NCBI GenBank assembly: GCA_025093555.1 | Contig: JAIWNF010000020.1 | Location: 682,001-746,000 of the forward strand | DNA length: 64,000 nt | Direction of reading: 5' to 3' | DNA from: Circinella umbellata | Lineage: Eukaryota; Mucoromycota; Mucoromycetes; Mucorales; Lichtheimiaceae | Part shown: positions 37,341 to 46,863 of the stretch, in pieces | How positions within the stretch are numbered: position 1 is the stretch's first letter | How the letters are laid out: each line of letters opens with the position of its first letter | Made by a program: the position numbers and the translations under genes | The notes under the pieces: generated by a model | Told to the model about the DNA's origin: nothing | Databases searched by the model: none | What the model saw: the letters and a program-made list of their open reading frames with translations, nothing else

Positions 37341-38219
37341 ATGAGACTCTCACTTACTGTCCTTGCAACACTTCTTATTTCCGGTTTGGCCCAAGGCATG
37401 CCTGTCGAAAAGCGTGCCCCTGGTAGCCTTTGGGGTATCACATATACTGCTAAGGGATCTGATGGTAGCTGTCATAATGCCGGACAAGTTGCTGAAGCCG
37501 TCAAGCGTTTTAAGGCCAACGGTATCAAGAATATTCGTACTTATTCTCAAGAATGTGACCAACTTCCCAACATCTTAAAAGCTATTGGCGACAATGGTGG
37601 TGATATGAAAGTCTTGGCTGGCGTCTGGACCAGCAGTGGTGACGAATACTATCAACAGGAACTTAATAAACTCGAAAAGAACTTGAAGGGTGCCAACAAG
37701 GATTTCATTGCTGGTATTGCCATTGGTAATGAAGCTGTTCAAAATGGTATTTATTCTGCTGATCAAGCTGCTGGTAAAATCCATGATGTCCGTGGACGAA
37801 TTGGTGGTGGCTACAAATTTGGTACCGTCGATACACCTCCAGCTTTTACCCCCGCTATGGTTGATGCCTCTGACATTGTTTGGGTTAACATTCATCCCTA
37901 CTTTGGTGGCGTTACTTCTGATCAAGCTTACGGAAACTTACATGATCAACTCGGTGATTTCCGTTTCAATAAAGCAAAGGGCAAGCGTGTCGTTGTTGGT
38001 GAAGTTGGTTGGCCCACTGCTGGTGCTCCTATCGGTAATGCCCAGCCTAATGTTGCAGGTTTGGCTACCCTTGTCAAGTCCTTGAAGGGTAGTGATCTCG
38101 AATATTACTACTTTGAATCTCATGATAGCAAGTGGAAGGCTGGTCAAAATGAAATTGAGCTTAACTTTGGTGTTGTTGATCAAACTGGAAAATCTAAGAT
38201 CCCCGATTTATATCAATAA
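37341..38219 (+). CDS. Secreted beta-1,3-glucanase/transglucosylase, GH17
   Basis: This intronless gene encodes a 292-residue GH17 enzyme like the fungal Scw/Bgl2 wall proteins, which hydrolyse or rearrange beta-1,3-glucan in the cell wall. Residues 1-19 are a signal peptide and a Lys-Arg site at 24-25 (PVEKR) suggests processing by a Kex2-type protease. Catalytic residues are E131 in AIGNEAVQNG (acid/base) and E221 in VVVGEVGWPTAG (nucleophile). Other barrel motifs are NIRTYSQECDQL and VNIHPYFGG. Length is that of a bare catalytic domain: no carbohydrate module, Ser/Thr linker or GPI signal. Codons end in C more often than in most other genes of this window, as in strongly expressed genes. 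It sits between thaumatin-like genes 4 and 5 on the opposite strand. Confidence 0.93.
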   Translation: MRLSLTVLATLLISGLAQGMPVEKRAPGSLWGITYTAKGSDGSCHNAGQVAEAVKRFKANGIKNIRTYSQECDQLPNILKAIGDNGGDMKVLAGVWTSSGDEYYQQELNKLEKNLKGANKDFIAGIAIGNEAVQNGIYSADQAAGKIHDVRGRIGGGYKFGTVDTPPAFTPAMVDASDIVWVNIHPYFGGVTSDQAYGNLHDQLGDFRFNKAKGKRVVVGEVGWPTAGAPIGNAQPNVAGLATLVKSLKGSDLEYYYFESHDSKWKAGQNEIELNFGVVDQTGKSKIPDLYQ

Positions 38220-39375
38220 AAATACCATATAATACGCATAATAAATTATTCCCCCAAGCAGATAATTTTTTTCTCTGCATATCTTTTTATGTTCAATTAA
38301 TAAATACATCAAATTCATTATTATTATCTGTCAAATGTTCATTCTTCAATATTTTCTCCAGACATTTAGTTATTGCTATTGTTACGTTTTGTTGATAGCA
38401 AGACCTTCACAGTAACGTTTAAATGAGAACATTAGGGGATAAGCAAGTAAAATGTATATTTTATAAAAGACTTTATGTCTGTTTGTGTCACCAAAATTAT
38501 ATGCCGGAGTGGAAATTCACGTTTTTCGGTCTTTTTATGCTGAAATCACTAATAATGATAGTAAAGAATAATCCCTTTACAGTTGATTAAAATAATAAGA
38601 CTGATAATTATAACTTGTTTTTTATTGAATTTAATTTGAAGAGAAGGTTTTGACAATTAAAAAAAATAGAAAATTGAGATAAAAATGAAGAGACTTCACC
38701 TAGTGGTGAACTTGTTACCAAATAAAATAAACCGGGGAACAAATATTATTCAATGAGGAAATCTCAACGAATATAATATAGATAAGGAAATAAAAAGTTA
38801 TTGGTTGATAAAAGTGGCGCGTTACACTATGGAAAGAACCAGTACTTCTTAAATATGTTGTTACTTCTTGTTAACCGTTATAAAAAAGATATCTTTTTAT
38901 TTCATGTTATTATGACTTGATTTATTATTTTGTGTTATAATTCTTGTCAATTCATGATAGTTATTGATAAAAGGTTAGATCATCTAAACTAATAGTTTGG
39001 ATATTCATATCTAGATATATAAGATACGATCTATGTGTTCTTAATTGGGTTTTTGTTTTGTCTGTTAAATCAGATGCTGATCTGCAAAAAACTTTATTTT
39101 TATAACAATGAAAGTAAAAGTCTATTATACTAATTGCACGATTCATTCTGAAAAGGTATTATAAAAAAAGAAAGGGGGCTGGGGGAGGGCACAAGAAAGA
39201 AGAAGAAGAAACCATTTTGTTTCCAGTCGTGTTTCTTTTTATTCCTTACACTTCTTAGATCCACACCACAAATAATTTCCTTTTATAACAAAAACTAATG
39301 ACCCTTTTTTAAATTCTTTGCTTACACATCAAGTCGTTCTTTTTATTTTACTTTGATGCATTTTAAAAAAGAATC
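38220..39375. other. Intergenic, no supported gene
   Basis: AT-rich 3' sequence of the GH17 gene followed by an AG/GA-rich tract near 39160-39215. Nothing coding is recognised. Confidence 0.5.
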
Positions 39376-39922
39376 ATGGAACAAACTAATGGTAACAATA
39401 ATACCAACGACGAATTGCTTATTCGTCTCATACGGATTGAAGAATTGTTAGCAAGAGAATGGACAGTAACACCTGTACAAGAACCACCCCAAGCACGTCC
39501 TGTAACAAGTAATCGTGATTTATAATATCCTAGCGTCACTCTTATCTTCACCCTTTTTTTTTTATTTTAGTTCCACTACATCTGCAAACAAGGACGGTGA
39601 CCTTTTATATAATAGTTTAGAAAAAGATTTATTTGCTAATGCTTCATATATATTTTTTTAAAAAGATTCAACAACTGTTCACAACTACCTCATTAATGTC
39701 GTGATCCACCTGCACGTCTACGTCTACGTCCATCTCTACAAACAGTTTAACTGTTGTGTAATAAAACTAAATAATTTTTCTAACGCCCAGGTCATTTTAG
39801 AACTCTCTGTTCGTCGACATATCACTCGAACTCGGTAAGTAATGGATATATAAACTATAGTGATAATAAATATACTAATGATGCTTTTTATACACTTATT
39901 TATATATAGAACAAAATTATAG
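39376..39922 (+). CDS. Possible small multi-exon gene, exon structure unresolved
   Basis: A clean ATG at 39376 opens a frame beginning MEQTNGNNN, then DELLIRLIRIEELLAREW and a Pro/Gln stretch. It ends at a stop at 39523-39525 (49 codons) or is spliced before that. Downstream are splice-like signals: a T-rich tract with TTTTAG at 39560-39570, and CTAACGCCCAG (branch point plus acceptor) ending at 39790. The 44-nt open segment 39791-39834 (ILELSVRRHITRT) ends at GTAAGT, and a final acceptor before 39910 leads to a stop at 39920-39922. The middle exons could not be joined in one frame with confidence. The product is not recognised; the LxxL-rich helix may be a short coiled coil. Confidence 0.3.
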
Positions 39923-40922
39923 TTCACGATCATGAAAGTTGTTTATGTAACGTAAAAAATAAAAATAAAAGTAACTAGCTGTGTACAATAACATGCATTT
40001 ATCAGACAAGAGAATAAAGAAGAGTAAAAAGAAAAGAGGGGGAGAAGAGTAGAGGAGGAAGGGAGGAGAGAAAATGATACGTAAAATGATTGTTATGAGA
40101 GACTTTAGAACTTGTTCACCCTTGTTACTTGTTATAAATTGTTCATTTTTGTTGTTCTATGTTGAATCTTGTTATTTGTTCACCAACATCATATAACAAG
40201 TAACAAGATATAACAATATTGAACATATTAATTATGTTTTTTCTCATGGTGCTTACTTTCTTTTTCAAGTACTTTTCTGATAATACAATGTCAGCTATAA
40301 TATATAAATGAGGATCAATAATTACGAACTAAATGCCTCTCGTATCCACTTTCTGACTATTAGCTTCTCATATTGTACACTCTTCCTTTCGCTGAATGTA
40401 AATATTAAAAAAAGTATAGTACATAATACTACTCTCGGTATCCACTGTTTATTTTAACAGAAAACTGAGTTATTATTTCAGCGATCCAACAATTACTATA
40501 GCAAAGTATGACTATTCCTTATATAAAATAAGATCTCGCTTTAGCCGGGATATAATAACATTTTTCAATTTTTCAATCCAGTTAATAAGTATACTTATAT
40601 GCTGCACTTTTCACAATTTATTTTAACTGAAATTGGAACAATAAAACTATTAAACTACCCCTTACATATCATGGCATAGTCAAATCGCCAGTAAGTTATA
40701 AAAAAAAAGAATATATATACCGCACTTATGCTTCCATAATAACAAAGAAAACTAGATTAAGTAGAGTTAAAAAAAAACAATCAATGTTTTTTTTATAAAA
40801 ATTATATATATCTTTTGATAACACAAAAAAAAAGCAAAAGGTAGAAAGTAATTAGTTAATTTACAAGAGAGGATAAAGGTGTATATAAAATTATGTTAAA
40901 TGAATAAAGAAAAAGTGAAGAT
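39923..40922. other. Intergenic, no supported gene
   Basis: It contains a purine-rich tract near 40015-40080. A locally repeated set of TTGTTA/TAACAA words at about 40110-40215 (CTTGTTACTTGTTATAA against ATATAACAAGTAACAAG) could fold into an imperfect hairpin. No gene is seen. Confidence 0.5.
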
Positions 40923-41600
40923 TTAAGGGCAGAAAACGATTTCATAAGATTCAGCCTGGCACATAAAAGTAGAAGCACTATCATCGTAAGCATATGAATA
41001 AGGATCAGAACAGGCAGCCTTAACAGCATTAGAATATTCATTGGGACCGCAGGTATCAGGAGTATTGTGAGCGCCAGCGCAGCACGTTTCGTCAGTACCG
41101 AAAGCAGAGCATGCAGATTTACAGCCAACAACATTACCATTGTTACCATAAACCTTCATTTCATCAGGGCAGTAAGGAACATTTTCACAGGCAGGAGCGC
41201 CACAACGATAGTAATCATCACTGTCTTTATTCCCATTAACAGGATACATCTTGATAGGCAAGTTGAAACCATCGACAAATGACAAATCGTAATAATCATA
41301 ACCACCATGACCCTTGAAAGTAATTTCGGCCAACGAGGCTGGATCAGCAGCGCCTGCAATGGAACTGCACGAATTACTATCACAGTCCGAACGACCCCAG
41401 AAACGGCCTTGCCAGTCAGTAGGGAGATCATAGGTATATTGAGAACCTTGAGCAACAACTTGGGTATTAGGTTGACTTTCCCCATTCTTGAGTTGACCGA
41501 CATGTACATCAGCCCCGCATTGGTTCCTGACAGTGATTTGAGTACCAGCGACAAGGCTAGCAAGAGCAACAATGGATAGAGCCTTAAGAGAAATGTACAT
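40923..41600 (-). CDS. Thaumatin-like protein 5, intronless (PR-5 family, secreted)
   Basis: This predicts a 225-residue secreted thaumatin-like protein in one exon. The start chosen is MYISLKALS, which gives a signal peptide like the other copies; an upstream in-frame ATG at 41639 would add 13 residues. The reading frame runs straight through the site where copies 1 to 4 have their intron (between YYR and CGAPAC). Family blocks [29 protein letters not shown] and GAHNTPDTCGP are intact. It is as distant from copies 2 to 4 as copy 1 is, so it belongs to an older duplication. It has its own TATA-like box at about 41662-41671. Confidence 0.9.
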   Translation of the reverse strand: MYISLKALSIVALASLVAGTQITVRNQCGADVHVGQLKNGESQPNTQVVAQGSQYTYDLPTDWQGRFWGRSDCDSNSCSSIAGAADPASLAEITFKGHGGYDYYDLSFVDGFNLPIKMYPVNGNKDSDDYYRCGAPACENVPYCPDEMKVYGNNGNVVGCKSACSAFGTDETCCAGAHNTPDTCGPNEYSNAVKAACSDPYSYAYDDSASTFMCQAESYEIVFCP

Positions 41601-41661
41601 TGATGATAATAAAGTTATTTGTTGTGCTATGAAGATCAACAGAAAAAAAAAGCTGGATAAT

Positions 41662-41672
41662 CACTATTTATA
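41662..41672 (-). promoter_or_regulatory. TATA box of thaumatin-like gene 5
   Basis: TATAAATAGT(G) on the minus strand, about 62 nt upstream of the start codon; it deviates from the AGAG end of the other four. Confidence 0.5.
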
Positions 41673-43096
41673 TATAAAAAAAAATACCATTGATCAAATG
41701 TGCCTGGATTTTTTTTTCCTTCTCCGGCTTCTTCTTCGTCGTTATATTATCCAAACTTGATCGCCGCTAATTAACTCGCTATGTTGGTCGGATGTTTCAA
41801 ATCCATTTTGTTTATCAAAATGTTTCAGGTTCATATACCTGCTATTAATGAAATAAAGAGATAGAATATTCTGTTATTTTTCTTCTCCACTTTATTTATT
41901 TATGCAGGGGGTAAAACATCAAAGAACAATCTGCATAATAATAGTTGCCTACATTGATTCTATTATTACTATTTTGCTGTAATGCCGACAAAAATAGAAG
42001 AAAGTGTCAGTGCGTTACTTTGCTTTGTCTACTTGTACTACTTTTCATATTTTGTAAATCTCATTACCCCGGGAACAAGGTACCCGATCGACCGGATTTC
42101 CAAATCGTTTTTTTTTAAAAAAAAAACCACAATTACGTTGATCGCCCTTCCTTCTTTTCTTTTCTTTCGAAATCAAATATTGGGTTTGACTCCGATAATA
42201 AAAAGGTTCTATAAAATCATGATCCAGCTTCACTTTTCTTAGTTTGATAGTATCTACCATTAAAAGAGATTTTATAGTTAGAAATGAATAAATATGTTGA
42301 GGATTTATTTTTACAAAAGAAGATATCTACATCATTTTCATCATAAAAAATGACAAGATGAAAGAAAAAGGTACTAAACTTTGTGTGACGGAGACGAACA
42401 TCACAAAAACAAAAAAATTAACTAAAAATGGTTATTTTTTATAGTTAGAAAACGCCGGATAAAAGAAGAATGTGAGACAGAGCGGCTCAATAATAATATA
42501 TAAGAGTATATACTACTGCTGATTTAAGTGTTCTATTTACTGCATATCATGCGGAATCGATAAAAAAAAACGAGCATAATAATAATCCAACGTAGATACT
42601 AGGATTATTTATTGTACAAAGTCAATTGTAAGATTAGATTCAAAATACTACTTCTTTTCACACCAGGTCTCTTTTGAGTGTGGAAAAATCAAAGGTTTCA
42701 GCTGTTCTAGTTATCTTAATTATCCAGTCTTCTCATTATATATGTCGCGGTATAATCATCGCTCTTGATCAACTTATTTTTTTTCTCTTTGTTATTCATA
42801 TTGTTGCTCGGGATAACCAGTAACGTAATAACAAACATTTGTAAGCCATATTTAATCGACTGCTATTCAAAAATTTATAAAGTATTCCAAAACAAGACTA
42901 GTGTATGCTTGTAAAATAACTATTTTACCCATAAAAGAATCCTCGTTTCAAAAACAGAACATACCATTAATACTAATTATATATTTTGTTAAAATATTAA
43001 CTTGGAATAAAAAGTGTTTCATTATTGAGTTCTGCTAAGAAGTGACATATATAGATATATATGTATATGTATATATACAGTATATTTTCCAACAAA
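41673..43096. other. Intergenic, no supported gene
   Basis: AT-rich sequence upstream of thaumatin-like gene 5 and downstream of the dioxygenase gene. TA-rich microsatellite sequence lies near 43048-43080. Nothing coding is recognised. Confidence 0.5.
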
Positions 43097-44641
43097 TCAC
43101 AAAGCAGTAAATGGGATTTCAGGTGTTGGCTGTAACCTATCATAATAAAATTATATAATTGATTAGTAAAAAATAAAGAAAATAATATTACGTATTTGAT
43201 TGGATGAAAAAAAAAACTTGAGGTTTTATCAGTTAAAAAATATATTTACCAGTTATCTTTCGGATACTTTGCAGTCCCTTCAATCACATGAAATGTATAA
43301 ATGTAACGAGACTTATCCGAGAAATTAGGTGCTGATTTATGTATAACACTACCATGAATTACCACTAAGCTGCCAGCCTTGACCTCTTTCATGACGTACT
43401 TAGATTCATCCACATGAACAATTTCATCTCCAATAAAAGTTGTTCCGGTTCCCTTAGGATCACGTATAAACCGACGAGTAATGGGTGTATCTAATAATAA
43501 TCATATTCATAGTGACATATCGCAATAGACATTAGCATTTCTTTATGGTCATTTCATTTCTTTTTTTTTTAAAAAAAAAAGAAAACGTATATGCAATTTA
43601 CCTTTGTGTGACCCAGGAATAAACCACAAACACCCATTTTTCTCTGTGCAGTCTTCCAGAGCAAACCAAAATCCAGTTGCCGACAATGGTTCAGTATATA
43701 AAAAGGACGAGTCCTGGTGAGAAGGAACTTTAATATTGTATAAAGAAAAAATAGTTAGTAAAATAATTCTCACGAAGTAAAATAATAAGCATTTTAACTT
43801 ACCTGGTCCACCAATATAGGGTTGCTAAGGGAAAATAAAATAAAATAAAGGCTTGATTTAAGAATAAAACGGGTCTTGCTGCTTCGTCATTATGGTTACG
43901 CACGCACTCTTTTTTCCCAACCCCGTCATAATAATATGCATAATTTACCTTGAATATCAACATGGATTGTAGTACGCGTGGATCTTTAAATTTTAAGTCT
44001 CTTGCCATAGCAGACATTTTATCATTTAACGATATGGATCGAAAGCTTGGGTCCAGAGCATGTAATCCTAATATATACAATAGTAATTATAGTGATAAAA
44101 TACATGGCACTGTTATAACATTCAAATACTTCTCATATGCAGCTAAGAAAAATAAAAATAGAAATGATTCTTTACCGTGGCCAATTTTGTTAATGGCTTG
44201 TTCTTTTGGAATTTTGAGATTTCCTTCTGGATCAAAAGCACCTTCTTCAAAGAAATATCGAATTTTATCACCTGAAGTAAGAAAATAATCATCCCCGATA
44301 TGTTGCTTTTCTTCGCCTGTTCCAGTCGAAAAACGTGTTAATGGATGTCCTTCTAACGAAAACTCTTTTAATAACGTTTCTGCACGTTCTTTAAGCTCTT
44401 TTGCTTTCTCCTTTGTAAAATAATTTTCAATAACCAAAAACCTAAATATATTTAAATTAAGTCAGATCTCATTTTTGTCTTCTTGAAATTAGGTATTGCT
44501 TCTTTTTTTTTTTTACCCATCGCGTTCAAACTGAGATTTCGATTAGTAAAGAAAGGATTTTTTATTTATTTGATATAGTAATAATATTAGTAGTAAAAAT
44601 CTACTCACTTGTTCAAGTTGTTCAGCAGATAGCATCACCAT
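43097..44641 (-). CDS. Phytanoyl-CoA dioxygenase family protein (PHYHD1-like)
   Basis: This predicts a 286-residue Fe(II)/2-oxoglutarate oxygenase. It is collinear with animal PHYHD1 (about 290 residues), whose physiological substrate is not settled. Exons on the minus strand are 44641-44609, 44530-44517, 44441-44176, 44067-43949, 43824-43803, 43727-43602, 43490-43250 and 43136-43097; every junction keeps frame. The 14-nt and 22-nt exons are true microexons: they restore FERDGF and QPYIGGPV, which the family needs. Iron ligands are H155 and D157 in [14 protein letters not shown] and H244 in [11 protein letters not shown]255 in KSRYIYTFH is placed to bind 2-oxoglutarate. [20 protein letters not shown] and INKIGHGLHALDP are also family-specific. 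No targeting signal is seen, so it is probably cytosolic. Confidence 0.9.
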
Positions 44642-45441
44642 ATTGAAGGCCTTTTCTTTTTTTGTTTGGTACAAGCCCGTAGATATGAAACAATAAAGTG
44701 AAGTGATTTTAGTGTGTTAAAATACAATCCTAAATCAATTGAGATGCCGACAATCGTGGGTGCACGGCTTATGGAAGATAGGAAAACTATTGCATAACAA
44801 GTTTCTTTTTTGGTGTGTTGTACAAAAAAATACCCACGACCCATGACCCTTTTTATCAAGACATTAGCATATTAATCAACATGTAAGGATAAATATTAAA
44901 TATACATGTTATTTTAAAAAAAAGTACTCCGATGTATTACAATCATGATTTACTGGGTTTTTTTTTAAGAAAAAAAAAAGCATAAAAGTTATATTCAAAC
45001 ATAATACTAGCACATGTAAATTGTGCTAAAATAGATACAAAATATAATGCCAAGTCATCTAGAAATGAAATAAACCATACAAACAGAAAAATTATATTTA
45101 AACTGTAAAAAAAAAGAGGTGGGAAGAGAAAGAGCGTGAAAAAAAAAACAATTACAAAAGAAAAATAATAAAGCTTAAATGGTATGTGTTGTTGAGTTTA
45201 TGGCAAAAAAAAAGAAAAAGAAAGGATGATGATAATAGCCAGTATGAATGGAATGATGAAGTATATACAAAAAGAAAAAGGAAGCTTTATTCAATAAGAG
45301 AAAAGGAGTGAAAGAGATGCCGATTACCATTCTTTTCCGGAAACTCCCGTTTTCTTTTTTTTCATGAAGAATTTATTGTCATGAAATTTATGTAGAATGA
45401 TATATTGTTGATGCATTGTAAAAAAAATATAATAATGCTGC
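44642..45441. other. Intergenic between two same-strand genes
   Basis: It serves as promoter region for the dioxygenase and 3' region for the GATA factor. It is A-rich with no gene. Confidence 0.5.
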
Positions 45442-46863
45442 TTATTTTTTTTCACGACGCGACTTTCGACTCCGTGGTGACTTATGAATAGAATGTCCAC
45501 TCCTATTGCGTTTCTTGATCACATCTGTCTTTAGACTTAATGGACGAACAACGCCGTGAAGTTTAAGAAATAGTCCACATGCATTACAGAGGGGTTCCCC
45601 AGCACTATCCCTGCGCCATAATGGTGTATTTTGAGTTTCGCAATTCGTGCATCGGATGTCGCTATTATTGGTCAAGTCTGGCGTGCTTCGACCTGAAGAT
45701 GATTTGTGTGGATTATGATTGGCTAATTTCTTGGTACATGTCTTTTTGTTGGATTTATTAGTTCCCCTCGACGTTTTGCTGTTTTTACGCACGTGCCGCC
45801 TTGGGTGTTGTTGCTGTGGTTTTTTACCAATTGACCAATCAGGGTCGCTATCGTTGTCATCCTCATCATCTTCTTGTTCTTCTTCTTCCAATTCCACTTC
45901 CTCCTGTTCTTGTTGTTGCTGTTGTACTAATAATAGACTTTGATTATCTTGATCATAGTCTTCCTCATCCTCCACTTGATCATCATAAAATATTGTAGTA
46001 GGGAGTGGTGATGGTGAACGATGTACAAGTTCAAGTTGTCTTGGCTCAATTAATTCTTCATTAAATGTTGTATCCAAGGGTGTAGTTGGTTTGCTGTCTT
46101 CGATACTACTGGCAACCGAGGCTGGTGAAGATGACCATGTGGGTGATGACGCTAAAGACGCGTCCATAGGTAACATTTCTTGTGGCGCAATCAGTGTTGA
46201 CTCTTCAAAAAAAAGTTCTGAACTATTGTTAGATGATGTATTGGTATTGGTAAGCAATGCATTGCATGCCAACGGTGAAAGAGTTTGAAGTGGGTGGATA
46301 TGGGAAAGCTGCTGCTGTTGTGTTTGCTGTTGTTCTTGATGGTGCTGTTGTTCTTGTCCTTGCTGTCGTTGTCCTTGCTGTTGTTGAAAATGCTGATAGT
46401 AGTGATGATGGCTATGATGGATACGATGATGTTGTTGTTGTTGTTGTTGTTGAAAATGGTGTTGAAACTGTGGAGAACACAAGGGTAGAAGGGACTCAGA
46501 AGGCAAGGACGAAGATTGCTGTTGAAAATTATAAGGTGTCAACATCCAGTCTTGTTCTTTTTGCAAGGGCCAATTATTCTGATTGTCCAGGGTAGTATTA
46601 TCCAACGAGCATTCGGGCGTGAATAAAAAGGAACCTTCAAAACCATTCATTGTTAGTAGGTCAGATGTGTTTACATTCATCATATCCAAGAGAGCTTGGT
46701 CCAGCGATCCATCTAGAGAAAAGTCAAGGGTGGGAGTAGCCATAGGAATAGGCGTCATGGTAACAGGAATTTGCTGTTGTTGCGATTGTTGCTGTACACT
46801 AGAATAGTCTACGAAAGAAGAGTGCTGTTGCTGTTGTTGTGGATGACGATGGGGTGAGTACAT
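45442..46863 (-). CDS. GATA-type zinc-finger transcription factor, AreA/Nit2-like finger
   Basis: This intronless gene encodes a 473-residue nuclear regulator. A single class IVb zinc finger, C-X2-C-X17-C-X2-C, lies at residues 405-429 (CTNC ... CNAC) with the TPLWRRD core. It is followed by the basic tail [20 protein letters not shown] and KKRNR. This tail is the hallmark of AreA/NIT2-class nitrogen regulators and their relatives, which bind HGATAR sites. The finger is near the C terminus, after which only a basic Ser/Arg/Lys segment remains. The rest is low complexity: Gln runs at about 8-35 and 130-185, a Glu/Asp-rich segment near 300-340, and a basic stretch before the finger. No PAS domain is present, so it is not a WC-2 type light regulator. 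Target genes cannot be told from sequence. Confidence 0.9.
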   Translation of the reverse strand: MYSPHRHPQQQQQHSSFVDYSSVQQQSQQQQIPVTMTPIPMATPTLDFSLDGSLDQALLDMMNVNTSDLLTMNGFEGSFLFTPECSLDNTTLDNQNNWPLQKEQDWMLTPYNFQQQSSSLPSESLLPLCSPQFQHHFQQQQQQQHHRIHHSHHHYYQHFQQQQGQRQQGQEQQHHQEQQQTQQQQLSHIHPLQTLSPLACNALLTNTNTSSNNSSELFFEESTLIAPQEMLPMDASLASSPTWSSSPASVASSIEDSKPTTPLDTTFNEELIEPRQLELVHRSPSPLPTTIFYDDQVEDEEDYDQDNQSLLLVQQQQQEQEEVELEEEEQEDDEDDNDSDPDWSIGKKPQQQHPRRHVRKNSKTSRGTNKSNKKTCTKKLANHNPHKSSSGRSTPDLTNNSDIRCTNCETQNTPLWRRDSAGEPLCNACGLFLKLHGVVRPLSLKTDVIKKRNRSGHSIHKSPRSRKSRREKK

